A DNA stretch of 64,000 nucleotides from Melanocharis versteri (taxonomy: Eukaryota > Chordata > Aves > Passeriformes > Melanocharitidae): positions 682,905 to 746,904 of the forward strand of contig VZTG01000087.1 in the NCBI GenBank assembly GCA_013397845.1, given 5' to 3'. The notes under the pieces were generated by a model, which was not told the DNA's origin, did not search any database, and was given only the letters and a program-made list of their open reading frames with translations. Shown piece after piece: positions 26,746-37,418 of this stretch. Made by a program: the position numbers and the translations under genes. How positions within the stretch are numbered: position 1 is the first letter of the stretch; each line of letters starts with the position of its first letter.

Positions 26746-27026
26746 GGGTTGCACACCATTTTGATGCACCAGCTCCGTGGGCTGGTGGTCTGCTTCAAGC
26801 AGAAGAAGACAACTGGGGCCAAGTCTGGGTAGGGGACATCAGGATCCGGAGGGGAGGTGACGTCTTCATCCTCACCCAGCTCCAGGGAGGACGGCGGCTG
26901 CTCCGGTGGCGTTTGTTGCTCCGAGATCCCCAGATCCACAGGCTCCGGTGGGCAGATGGCAGAAGTGTGAGGGGGCTGTGGGCCTGCGGGCCAGGTGTGG
27001 GGAGGCTGGGGGACGTACTCTGCCAT
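26746..27026 (-). CDS. CACNA1I: CACNA1I first coding exon (Cav3.3 T-type calcium channel alpha-1I), N-terminal part
   Basis: This exon encodes the cytosolic N-terminus of the pore-forming subunit of a low-voltage-activated calcium channel, which sits in the plasma membrane and supports burst firing in neurons. It has 93 full codons plus two bases (phase 2). Residues 1-60 are proline-rich and acidic with no family signature. The tail reads PDLAPVVFFCL then TTSPRSWCIKMVCNP, the segment that precedes transmembrane helix IS1 in T-type channels. Cys-Leu and TTSPR-WCIKMVCNP point to Cav3.3 rather than Cav3.1 or Cav3.2, judged from remembered human sequences. The ATG is chosen because it gives the family's MAE start, with G at -3 and G at +4. 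The frame has no stop. After CNP the frame runs only three more codons to a stop, as expected when the exon ends at the splice donor. It is partial: the rest of the channel lies outside the window. A processed copy is unlikely because intron signals flank it. Confidence 0.93.
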
Positions 27027-27047
27027 GCCAGCCACAAGCGAGAACCC
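27027..27047 (-). other. CACNA1I: 5' UTR part of the CACNA1I coding exon
   Basis: These 21 bases lie between the predicted 3' splice site and the chosen ATG. They contain no upstream ATG. The reading frame is open through them (it would read GFSLVAG before the Met), so an upstream coding exon giving a longer N-terminus cannot be excluded. By analogy with the mammalian start, untranslated leader is the simpler reading. Confidence 0.55.
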
Positions 27048-27093
27048 CTGGAGAGGAGACAGGAGAGAGAAATTGAATCCCACAAGGAATCAG
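27048..27093 (-). other. CACNA1I: Predicted 3' splice site (branch site, polypyrimidine tract, CAG) upstream of the CACNA1I ATG
   Basis: Reading the minus strand, a nearly pure pyrimidine run (27070-27050) ends in CAG at 27050-27048 and is followed by GGG. A CTGAT branch-like motif lies at 27093-27089, about 42 bases upstream of the AG. This is a good major-class (U2) acceptor. It implies a further 5' exon at higher coordinates. If transcription instead begins just upstream, this would be a decoy. Confidence 0.55.
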
Positions 27094-27732
27094 CAGCAAA
27101 AGCACAGCACATCTGTGCTCTCCTAGCAAGTCCAGAGCAGGGGAGAGCTGCAGGACTGATGGCTCTGACGAATGATAAACCACTTGGTGCTGAAGCAGTT
27201 TAAAGCCTTTTTCTGCCAGTCACTCTTGCCGCCAAGACTCATCTGGCTACTCCTCTCCATCTCCATTTAAACCAGCCCTGTAGCCCCTCAGACACCCTGT
27301 CACAGTGCTGCACCATCTCAAGGGATGGTGCCTGCTCTTTTGGAGGCAGCCTGAGCACCGTAACAGAGCACAGTGTTTTGAACAGCACCGGCCCATCCTG
27401 ACACAACAGAGCCATTTGCTGGCCCAGCTCCCCCATCCAAGCACACCCTGGGCTGTCCCTGTGTCACGCCATTGCACAGGCTCCATCAGACTGACACTGA
27501 CAAATGCACGTCAAACCCATACACAACAGTCACTCATTCAGACAGCGAGCTGTAACGCAAGCCAGCAGTGGGATTAAACATTAAGCACCTTTTACTGGAG
27601 CTTGTTGAGCTCTCCTGTGCTGGAGCAGCGGAAACACCATGAGCACAGGCTGCAAAAATTATTTCACTAAACAGAATGGTCAGAGAGTGTGGGTGGACAT
27701 GAGAAGAGCAGATCTCAAGCTCACTGGCAGCC
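27050..27732. other. Upstream of the CACNA1I coding exon, no gene seen
   Basis: Between the predicted 3' splice site and the LTR there is no recognised exon, promoter box or repeat beyond the branch and pyrimidine signals. It is read as intron between an untranslated first exon and the coding exon. It could be the proximal promoter if the splice-acceptor call is wrong. Confidence 0.45.
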
Positions 27733-28326
27733 TGTGCTGGCTTTGGCTGGGGAAGGGTTAATTTTCTTCGTACTAGCTGGAGTAGGGCAGTGTTTTGGAT
27801 TTGTTCTGGAAACATTATTGATAATACAGATGATTTTGGTACTGCTGAGCAGGGCTCACACAGCATCAAGGCATTTTCTGTTCCTCACATCACCCCACCA
27901 GGGAGTTGGCTGGGGGTGCAGGAGAAGCTGGGAGGGTTCGCAGCCAGGACAGCTGACCCTAACTAACCCAAGAGATATTCCGTATCATATGACATCATGC
28001 TCAGCATATAAAGCTGGGGGAAGACGGAAGAAAGGGGGATATTCGGAGTGATAGAGTTTGTATTCCCAAGTCAGTGTTATGCATGATAGAGCCCTGCTTT
28101 CCTGGAGATGGCTGAACACCTGCCTGCCCATTGGAAGTGGTGAATAAATTCCTTTTTTTGCTTTACTTGAGTGCACAACTTTTGCGTTACCTATCAAAAT
28201 GCCTTTATCTCGCTTTTCTGCCTTTTTCTCCCTTTCACTCTTTTGATTCTCCTCCCATCCCAGCCGGAGGGTAGTGAGCAAGTAGCTGTGTGTGGCTTAG
28301 CTGCCAGCCAGGGTTAAACCACAACA
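27733..28326 (+). mobile_element. Solo LTR, avian ERVL-type endogenous retrovirus (TguLTR5-related, divergent subfamily)
   Basis: This 594-bp element begins TGTGCTGGCTTTGGCTGGGG and ends GGTTAAACCACAACA, so the terminal TG...CA is intact. A CRE-like TGACATCA precedes a TATAAA box at 28007-28012, and an AATAAA polyadenylation signal lies at 28143-28148, in the right order for a plus-strand LTR. It shares the family's blocks with the copy at 607-1151 but differs in the middle and lacks the (TTA)n tract. No internal genes are present and the flanking 5-mers do not match, so no target-site duplication is seen. It sits 0.7 kb upstream of the CACNA1I coding exon on the opposite strand. Confidence 0.85.
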
Positions 28327-31300
28327 TTCCTGTGCACTGCAGAGCACCAAACTTTTGCTAAAGACATCGCTTTGCTGCCTGGGTGCTGTCCATTCAATAG
28401 CAGAGTGGATGTGGCTTGTCAAATTGAGGGGAGTTAAATAAACTCCAAGGCTTGGCTTTGGAGGAGTGTTACACAGACATTCTTAGGAAAGAGAGCTTGG
28501 CCAATGACTTCCCATTTCTTCTCTTCACCCTGTTGGCATGCTCAGCCACCTGGAGTGCCCATGCTGGGAGTAGAGATTTAAAAGCCACACAAGAGCCCTC
28601 AGACACACTGCAGTACAGAAAGGGATGATCAGCAGCAAGAAAGGATGTGTCTGTCCATGGCACAGACCTTGTCTCCTCACATACTGGACATAGGTTATCT
28701 TCCCTGGCACTTGTTTCAGTTCTCTTCACTTTAGGATCACAAAGCCTGTGCGCAGCTCTGTTGACACTGCTCTGCCTCGGCAGTGCACCTTTAACATTTC
28801 AGCCTGCAACCCTTTTGATGCTCACACTGCTGGATCCATGATCTCCAACACTCTCCACACCATTTATCTGTCAGGCTTGCCAACCACTCCACCTTATGTT
28901 GCAGTGCCCCATCATTCCCAGATGAGACCCTGAAACCTCTGCCTACCCATCCTGTTTTCTCAGCCTCCTGCTTCCAACACACACTTTGATCCAAAGCTTT
29001 GCTTGTTCTTCAAGGCTTGGTATTTGTCAGAATAAAGAGCAGCAAGTGCAGGGGTTTAGAAAGCAGACATAGTGTCCCTTAGGGGATAGCAGAGAGACTC
29101 TTAGAATTCATTATCCCAAAGGCCTGCAGCAATTGGAAAGAACAGATACTGTCTCCTCACTGGCTTTGGGATGCTGTTCGTAATTTTCTAAGTCCTGTGA
29201 AAAAATTGCCAGTGCATCCTTCTCACCATCTATCACCTCTGTTTTCAAAAAAACTTTCAGCAGATTTTTTACTCTGGGCACCTATGCAACTACTTGTACC
29301 ACCTTTCCATTCCCTATTCCCACCAGCTTCCCATTGCCTGCTCTGAGCCGGCTCCCTTGCAGGCTATTAACATGCAGTGGCTGAGCTCAACTTCCCTCCC
29401 ATTACAGCACAGAGGAGAAAGATTAGCAGAGACAGCCAGGAGGAATTACTTATTATGGTGCTCAGAGCATGCACGCTGATGAGGGCATGACAGTTCCAAA
29501 CTGCAGCGTACAAAGCTTCATAATTACCAGTACAACTGAGAAAAGGAGTAGGAGAAACAACCTCATCAGCATTTCCCTGCTTTCCCTTCAGCAAGCATCC
29601 AGGGCCTCTTCTCCATCTCACCACTGCTAGATGCAGCTGGGCCTTAGGGATGCTGCTCTCCCCATGTGAAACACACATGCTCAAACTGGGTAGTGTATAT
29701 ATCACCGGCAGTTCATCACCTTAATTTGTGCAGCTCAGATTGGCTCATTAGGGCTCATATGGACACAGGGCCAGGTGAATCCCTTCGGAAGTCCTGAAGC
29801 TAAATACAGTCCTTGAATGACAGCTACCCCACTGGAGATGTGAGTAATACCCGATACCTTCCCGAGATTAAATCCTGTTCTGCCTCCCGAGGCTGTGATC
29901 ACGATGTATTTCCTACATTAAGCAGGATTAATATTCTGTGTCAAAAGAGAGAGAGGGGAAGATCAAGCAGTGGGGCACTTCCAAGCTCTTCACACAGTCA
30001 GTCCTCCCATCTCAACTTCAAAGAAGAGTAGAGTGGTTTTCCTGCCAGAGATAGGTCCAAGGTCCTCTCTGCTACCATTTCAGATGTGGAGGTTGGAATC
30101 AGCTATTTCCCCTATTTTGGTCAGGCTGCAACTCCTGCAATGCTGCTATTTTCCCTGGCATTGCAATCACCGGCCTTCCCATGCTGTAGCATTGGTCTGT
30201 AACTTGGTTGGAGTTAGCCTGCTACAGTATTTCAACCCAGGGGAGCCCTGTTTAAATCAAAATGAGGAATGAGTCTGGCAAACACACGTATCTGCATGCG
30301 CAGAAAAACGTGCATCAATGGAGAGGGTTCCTACCCAGATAAAAGGCAGTTATAGTAAGACTCAACAGAATTATAAATCTCCAGAACTTGCCTTTGGGAT
30401 GTCTCTAACCTCCGCTTTGTGCAAGTGCAGCTTGCTGTGACAAGGGCAATACAAGACGACAAGGATACAAGAGGATGGTTATGGGGTGGCCGGATGCATG
30501 TTCTTCTCACTCAGCCTTTTGCTCAGGCAAGCCTAACCCCAACTGGTGGAGCAGGCCAGACCCATCAGAAAAAATCAAATCCTCCCCACCCAGGACTTTT
30601 CTGGCCAAATGTCCCCCAAATACACAAAGACATTCCACTGCAAAAGTCACATACCACTGGAGGAGTGATGCTACACCAGCTGCACTTCCCTCCCAGGGGA
30701 AAGGAAGTTATTTGTGGGCTGGCAGCTCCTCCTGCTTCTCTCCCTGCACAGCCTGTGCCAAACCCTTCTGTGGAGCCAGGTCTTAAGTCGGCACTGTCCG
30801 TGCCCAAGGACCGTTTAAAACCACGACCATCCTGAGCTGAGCACCCACTGGTGCTGCATCCGGCACGCACACCTGCCCTGGACACGTGTGCTGGCAGGGA
30901 GCTCATTGCCTTGGCAAGCACAAGAGAAGCTGACAGCCTCTGGCTCAACCCTTCCCCAAAAGCACCTGGTCCTGCCAGACCACTGAGGAGGAAGGGAGAA
31001 GGATGCTCTAGAAGAGCAAGAGAAGTTGTGGAACTTAATGAGAAGTGGAAATTGTTTAGGAATAAAAGGAGGAAATACCACAATGCAGGAGAAGTGCTAC
31101 AGATTAGGGGTGTCTGTCCAAAGAGGCCGATGTCACCTCCAGGCGTGCATTGCGGAGGTCTCTGCGCAGACACACTCCCCGCTTAGGGCTGCAGCTGGCA
31201 TCCCAGGGCTGTCACTGCCATGAGCTGCTGTGAGCGAGCCAGCCCAAGGTGTCCTGCAGGCACTGCACTCCAGCCAAAGCAGCCTCCCAGCTCCTCACTG

Positions 31301-31959
31301 TCCCCTTGGCAGAGGGGCCGACAGGGGCCATGGGTGAGGGAGGCCTGATGGGACCTCTACGAGGCTCATGCAGCCCTCTCTGGACTATTGCAGCTCGACA
31401 GTAAAAGGGCCTTTTGCAGCCAGCCAGGAGAGGGAAGTACCAGAGAGAGGTCCCCTGAGCACTATCCCAGTGCTGGAGAGGATCCACCCAGAGTCCAGTG
31501 GGATGACTACTCCAGTCTCATGTGGGACCATCCTCAGAGTTCATCTTCCCCATCATCATCCCTGACCCTCTATCCCTTGCCGACCCACGCTGCCTCAGAG
31601 GTGTTCCTTCCTGCCTGCACACTGCTCACACAGACAACACTGGGGTTCATGTCAAAAATGAAAGTGCAGAGTGTATTTCCTTTAACAGCTCAATGTACAC
31701 ACAGCACCTCCCATTCTGAAGGCACACAAGTCCTTTCCAGACCATCCATCACCATCAGTCACCCGTTACTCAGAAGCAGCAGGAAGCACAGCAGCCACTC
31801 TGTCCTGCTAACACCCTTGCAGAAGAGGGACAAAAGTGACGACCTCCAGCTGGCATTGCAGGGGAGAGCAAGATGGTCCCATCAGCTGGAGCAGCACCTG
31901 AGGCACAGGTATCTATTTATCATCTCCAAACAACCATCCGAAAGTTGACAAGCATCTGG
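28327..31959. other. Non-coding sequence upstream of CACNA1I, no exon seen
   Basis: Contains a possible conserved block at 29800-29950 carrying bicoid-type homeodomain motifs. The 202-codon minus frame at 30565-31173 and the 186-codon plus frame at 31388-31948 are low in protein-like character (rich in Ser, Pro, Gly and Cys, with no domain pattern) and overlap other open frames. They are not called as genes. Confidence 0.45.
29840..29940. promoter_or_regulatory. Candidate conserved element with bicoid-type motifs
   Basis: TAAATCC (29869-29875) and GGATTA followed by ATATT (29925-29930) flank the palindrome TGATCACGA-like core at about 29897. The block is repeat-free and compositionally distinct. 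Inference from motifs only. Confidence 0.2.
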
Positions 31960-31960
31960 G

Positions 31961-32370
31961 GGCACGGCTTTTGCAGCCAGCTTCGCACAGACCCAGACTT
32001 ATTTAAGGAGGTCTCTGACCGTGTGGCATATTTAGGAATGCGTGTGGGTGTCCCCGTTCGGCAGCTGCCTGAGCTCCCGGGGTGCTCTGCTGAACACGGC
32101 GGTGAGCCCGTGTTTGTTTGTTGCTATAACTGGCAAGCGTTACCTTTGATGCGTGCGTCTGGCTGCAGGGATGTGTTAGTCATACAGGTTTCACATTTGG
32201 AGCGTTTGTCGTGGTACAATATAATTAGTGGTACCCGGCTCCCTCTGTGTTTGTGTTCATCTGGCACTGGCATGTTTCTCTGCCTGTTCGTGAGAGACAG
32301 ACTCTGCCTGTTCTCGTCTTGCTTGTGTGTGCGTGGAGTCGTATGAGTGCCAGTAAGGACCGGGGTCACT
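31961..32370. promoter_or_regulatory. CpG-dense segment, candidate promoter/first exon region
   Basis: I count about 21 CpG in 410 bases at only about 52% GC, an observed/expected ratio I estimate near 0.8. Most of the window is strongly CpG-depleted. On the minus strand it contains CTTAAATAAG (near 32000) and CTAAATATGC (near 32030), TATA/MEF2-like, and a fair donor CAAAG|GTAAC with exon end at 32144. It lies 5 kb upstream of the CACNA1I coding exon, so it could supply the untranslated first exon. A plus-strand donor-like GGCG|GTGAGC near 32101 leaves the direction open. Confidence 0.35.
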
Positions 32371-33633
32371 TTTATTAGCACTTAATTTGAAACAGGAGCT
32401 TTTACATCTCCATCATCTCGGCACCTCCAAATGCAATGGCACACGGCAGAAACCCAGCAGGGAGTGTTCCAAATGGTGCCCGAATCCATTTCTCACAGGT
32501 GCTGGTGTGCCCACACGTCCCTGAAGCACAACATCCATGGCCTGCACCAGAACCAAGGTCTCTCAGCTTCCCTGCCCTTCAAATGCCCACGACCTGTTGC
32601 CTTTCAGCTGCATGCTGATTGATTGCTGTGCCTTCTCTCCACACAAGCTATTATCCTCTGCACAGATTTGCTGGAGTGCTTGACAGCCTTGCCCTTTTCA
32701 CCCTGATGATTTTGCACCCCCCCTCCTGTTCAGGACAGGGAGCAGAAGAAATTCCTGTCTCACACTGAGCAGGGGAAAGAGCAGTCCAGCCAGCACAGGA
32801 CAAAACAAGCAAACTATCTATCCTGAAGCCTCAACAATACCCTGCCTTCAACCTGTACTGCACGCAGCACGCAGCAGCCGTAGGAAGAGCAAGCCCTGAT
32901 CTCCAGGACGCTCCCACTCTCATCATCAGTCAATGTCCACTGTATCACTTTCCTGTCCTGTGGCTGGGATAGCCCCATCCTGTCCATGCCTCTGGTCCCT
33001 GCCCCTGGCACAGCAAAGCAAGGATCTGCTTAAGTTGCTAAGAAGCCTTTGGCCAAGACAAAGGAGATGTTATGGAGACCAGTAAAAATGTTGCTGGAGA
33101 GATGGAGAAAAAGTAAACGAGAGAAGAAAAGGCATAGCAATAATATGGTCACTTTGGGTGTAGGCGATACAGAGGAGAAACAAGTTTCCCATTGGAAAAT
33201 CATTATCGGACCTTAACTACGTGGAGTGTTTGAGACCCAGAGGTGAGTGCTACTGAAGACCTTAACTTTATCCCACTGCTTTCCGGAGAATATACATACT
33301 TGTTTTCAACAAGAATATACATCCTTGTTTTCATTTTTGGTGTTCCAAATAAACAGGCTCTAAAAATCTCCTTCTGGGGATGACTCCATACTGTAACAGA
33401 CCCATCTACGTGAAGACTCTGCCCCAGCGTCAGTGTTTTCCCTTTCAAACCTGCCCCACTCTCTCCCTGTGCACTGCTTTGTTCTGCACCAGTTCCCAGT
33501 GGTTCCTCCTCCTCGTGCACACGGACACCTTTCACGTGAGAGGATTCCTGTCATGTCCTCTCACTTAAAACCACCGCTTAGCCAAGCCACACATCTTTAG
33601 CACTTAATCCTTGCTCATAAATTAATCTCCTTA
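32371..33633. other. Non-coding sequence between two CpG-dense blocks
   Basis: No exon, repeat family or strong regulatory motif recognised. The right edge (33560-33635) has several homeobox-type cores, such as TTAATCTCC and CACTTAATCC, next to the CpG island. Confidence 0.4.
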
Positions 33634-33636
33634 GCC

Positions 33637-33848
33637 CCGTGGTCGCTCCGTGCGGATCTCGCTGAAAGCCGCCTCTCTCCTGGCAGCGCTGTGCCGGTAA
33701 TGATGCGCCAAGTGCCGCCTTCCCGCAGGGCTGGCGCCCGGGCCGGCCGCTGATGGCTCTCGCTGGCCCTGTCACGCTGCGAGTCCGTGGCTGATGTGCC
33801 ATCTACCGTCACACCTCGGTCTTGGGGCCTGGGCCGTCCCTTCCTCGC
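33637..33848. promoter_or_regulatory. Small CpG island
   Basis: I count 23 CpG in about 212 bases at roughly 65% GC, giving an observed/expected ratio near 0.9, the densest in the window. It includes GGCGCCCGGGCCGGCCGC. It could be a promoter for CACNA1I (minus strand, 6.6 kb upstream of the coding exon) or for a non-coding transcript. It abuts a CR1 ORF2 remnant and faintly continues its reading order, so part of it may be GC-enriched CR1 sequence. Confidence 0.4.
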
Positions 33849-33874
33849 CCCTCACCAGCTCCTCAGACCCCACG

Positions 33875-34095
33875 TTTCAGATTATTGATTGCCCGCAGAT
33901 GCATTAGCTTGCATTTTTCCTAAGATTAATCTCATTAAGTTATTTTCTGCCTGTCTTTCTGACTTCACTAGTTCCCATCGTGTTATTTTGCTGCATCTCC
34001 ACCGGCAGGCATAAACCTGGTTTATCATCACGCAGGGAAGTCATTAATGTGCTGTTTACTCCCTCCTCCAGGTCAGCAGTGAAGATGGGAACTAA
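33875..34095 (-). mobile_element. Ancient CR1 LINE ORF2 remnant (post-RT region)
   Basis: On the minus strand, 34095-33885 runs in order through stretches typical of old CR1 ORF2: a degraded 'F..DLEEG' stretch, AACAGCACATTAATGA, AACTTAATGAGATTAATCTT, GGAAAAATGCAAGCTAATGC and AATAATCTGAAA. The match to CR1 is by recalled pattern. Several indels show that the copy is old. The 3' end of the element (lower coordinates) grades into the CpG island and cannot be placed. Confidence 0.6.
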
Positions 34096-37000
34096 GACGG
34101 TTAGATGAGGATGATGAAGAGGAAGATAGTGGTGTCATAGGCTACTAGCAATGATGGCTTTGCAGGCATCCTCACACTCTTAGCCCTTGATCCAGAATAT
34201 AAAGTGCTAGCAGGAAAGACAAAATGTGCAAATACCTCAACTGTGCCTCCCAGAGAAGCCCACGCTGGGAGAACAGAGCTGCGGCTCCTGCCCACCACGG
34301 GGACAGATGCCCAGTGCTGCAGCTGCCAGCATTGCACCTGCACAAGTGGATGGAAAAGGGCAGCCTGGGGCTGCTCCCACACAAGCTAAGCCAACAGTGA
34401 GAAGCTCTGGTGTTTCACATCTCCTTCCTAGATCAACCTCTCTGCCCTTTTTGTCTCAATCTCAGTGCCCAGCCCAACCCAGTGTCCCTTCAGGACCTGT
34501 TGGAGTGAGCGGGAGCAGGAGCAGCATACAAGGAGTGGGGAGACCCCAGGAGACTCCCTGCTCCCTGTCACAGCACAGCACTGAATGCAACTTCCCCCTC
34601 CTGCACAAGCATCCTCACCCCACCTCCAGACTTTTTCCCAACTCACTGTCACCACTCACATCTGGAGAGGAGATTGCCTGGGGTGAAAATGGAAATGGGG
34701 AGGTGGAGACAGTAATGAGCACATCTAAAGTGAACACAATACGAAGAGCTTTGGGGAGCATCAAGAGTTACATCTACAACCTCTCTCCTCCCTAAAAATT
34801 ATTGTTCTCCCTCAATCCCTCCAAAGGAGATAATCTGCATAAACACAGCTACGCATTTGGAGCAAACGAACTCTTGGCAAAAACGAAAACAGGAAGGGAG
34901 CTGAAGCTATGTGGAGTGTGATGATGCCCCAGGCTCTGCCTCCAGAGAGAGGATATGGGGAAGAAATGTAGCTATGAAGGTGGGAATCTTCTAGAAGCAG
35001 AGAAGAGACAATGTTGCTAGCTCTTCTGCCTACAGGCTGTTCAATCTCAGGTCAGTAGATGGACCAGGACCTTGTGATGGTTGCTCTGCGTCCCACATGA
35101 TTTGGTTACTGACACTGCTACTCATTTACATAAGTTTAAAAGTGCCCTTCTCTCCCTGCTGTCACTGGAGGAAAAGAAAATCAAAGCTGGGACAGTTGCT
35201 TGTATAGTCATCACTGAAAAGCAGCAAAGACACCAATGCAAGCATATCTGACCACAGACCTGAAATGGATCCCTACAGACCAAGCCAAATCCTTGCAGCC
35301 TTGCCAGAACACCCAGTCTGAAAGAGTCCAGAACAAGTTTCTCTGCCCCCCGCCTCTGCCCACCCCCGCTGCCAAACCCAGAGTGGGTTGAAAGGCAAAA
35401 TAAGGGAAAAAAAACGCCCAAGAAAGACAAGCAATTGAGGGCATCACCTCTGCCAGAAGTCCCCACTCAGAGAGGAGATGCAAGATGGTGCTGGGCGTGC
35501 TGCACACTTGTATACATGTGCACACATTTGCAAACACACACGTGCAGCAGCAAAAACAGGATCCCATCCACTCCTGACAGTCTGACCTGCAGGAAAATCC
35601 ATTCCAAACTTCTGTTTGGAAAGCAACTTAATTGAGCCTGTCAGACAGACACACTAAGCCAACACCTGAGAAATGTTTAACACCACTCACCCCACCTGTG
35701 CTCTCTATACAGCAGTGTTTTTGTAGCCATGGCCAAACTCTGACACTTCAGAGAAAGGAAATAAAAACCTTCCCTACCCTCTGCCCCCCCATCCAAATGA
35801 TCATATCAGACAAACACTTTCAGCAGTCACATCACAGCAGCAAAATCCCTGGCACTTGTCACTTCACCAGCTACCAACAGCACAGGTCAGCAGCGTCTCT
35901 CCATCCTGTTCAATCCCAGAGCCATAACCCCAAATCCAGTAGTTTCACAAGGATATGCCCTTTGCTTGCCCTCCAGGAATGCCCCCATGGAGGTTTACAT
36001 CAAGGCACAACGGAGCAGGATGTGGTGCCCATGCTGCAGATGATGGTTATGTCAGAAGCAGAGACGAGCTGCCCTTCGTTAATGTTTTTTTTAATACACA
36101 CACACATTTGATAAGAGGGTAACAACCTTTGCTTTCGGAGGCACCCTTCCCATCCTGCCTTGATCATACAGAGATAAGACTTCTGCACTGCATTCTGCAG
36201 GTGCTGGGAAGCACAAGCTACTGCAGAAAACACCAACAAGCAGCATTCCACAGCCGGAGCCCACAGCATGTCCACTCGCCCACAGGCTGCAAGGACTGGT
36301 ATGCACCTGCAAAGGCCCTAGTGACTGAGCCTGGCTTAGCCCAGAGACCACCTCCCTCCTGTGCCACCACAGCAGCACACACCTCCAGTCCAAGGCAAGA
36401 GACAAAGGCATTTTCTGACATCTCATTGCAATTAGTCTCTGATACACCGGGCTGATTGCTCTTCAGGGCACACTGCGGTGCTTCAAACACCAGGGCCTGA
36501 CAAGTACCGGGAGAGTGAGTTTATTACTAAGTTACTGGGTTGATTTATGTAATTTGAGTTATGATTAGAAGGCTTAAATAAATTTTGTATCAGTATAAGA
36601 CATTTTTCAAACCACTGTGTGATTTCTAAGAGCTTCGAGGTATGCACTTCAGACACAGATGAATAAACTAAGTAAGCTGCCTATATTAGGTCATTATAAA
36701 CAATGATGCACCTCTGCATAACTGAGAAGAAATCTCTACTTTCCAGAAGCAGTTTGGGGTTTTACAGATCTTGAACACCCTTAAAATCAGCCTTATATTA
36801 TCCCATCTAATAAATTTTTAAAAATACAACTAAGAAATGGTACTACATGATCTTGCACATCCACCTGTACCACTTGATTTCTGAACCCATCCATGGACTC
36901 CAGGGTTTTAGTAAGGCCCTGGGCAACTGAAGAAATTCACCTGCTTGCTTGAATGTGCAGGATTGGGACTTTGATTTAATAAAAGAGTAAATTTATTTTA

Positions 37001-37390
37001 AATCAGTGCCCCACTCTTTTAAAGACTCCTAACACTGTGTGTGCTTTTCATGAGTTTCCAGCTGTAGACACTTGTTCTATTTGAGAAAAATGAATAAAAA
37101 TTAGTTTCAACATTTTTTTTCCCTTGCAGAAAGAGCTGACCAAGCATGTGTCTTCTTTGCTGCACAGCCTGGAATTGCAGGCTTTTCCCAAAATCAGAGG
37201 TGGCCGGGACTCAGCATAAGCCACCCAGGTGTGGGACATCCTCCTGGTGTGCCTTGCTGTGGATGGGACAGGGCAGGGCTCTAGCATGAAACAGGGCTGT
37301 AGGCTGGCACCATGTCACACTGGGCATGGACACATGGGTTCTCAAAAACCAGATCAGGCAGCAGAGATACAGCCAGGTGGGAAGTGGGTT

Positions 37391-37418
37391 GGTGGAAGGA
37401 AGGAAGGAAGGAAGGAAG
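37391..37418. repeat. (GGAA)n microsatellite
   Basis: About six tandem GGAA units on the plus strand. Confidence 0.9.

Noticed and set aside
30565..31173. 202-codon minus-strand open frame upstream of CACNA1I
   Set aside because: Composition is Ser/Gly/Cys/Pro-rich without pattern and several other frames are open across the same DNA, so it looks like chance in GC-richer sequence.
31388..34795. Plus-strand frames of 186 and 189 codons (31388-31948, 34226-34795)
   Set aside because: No recognisable domains; Ser/Pro-rich low-information sequence.
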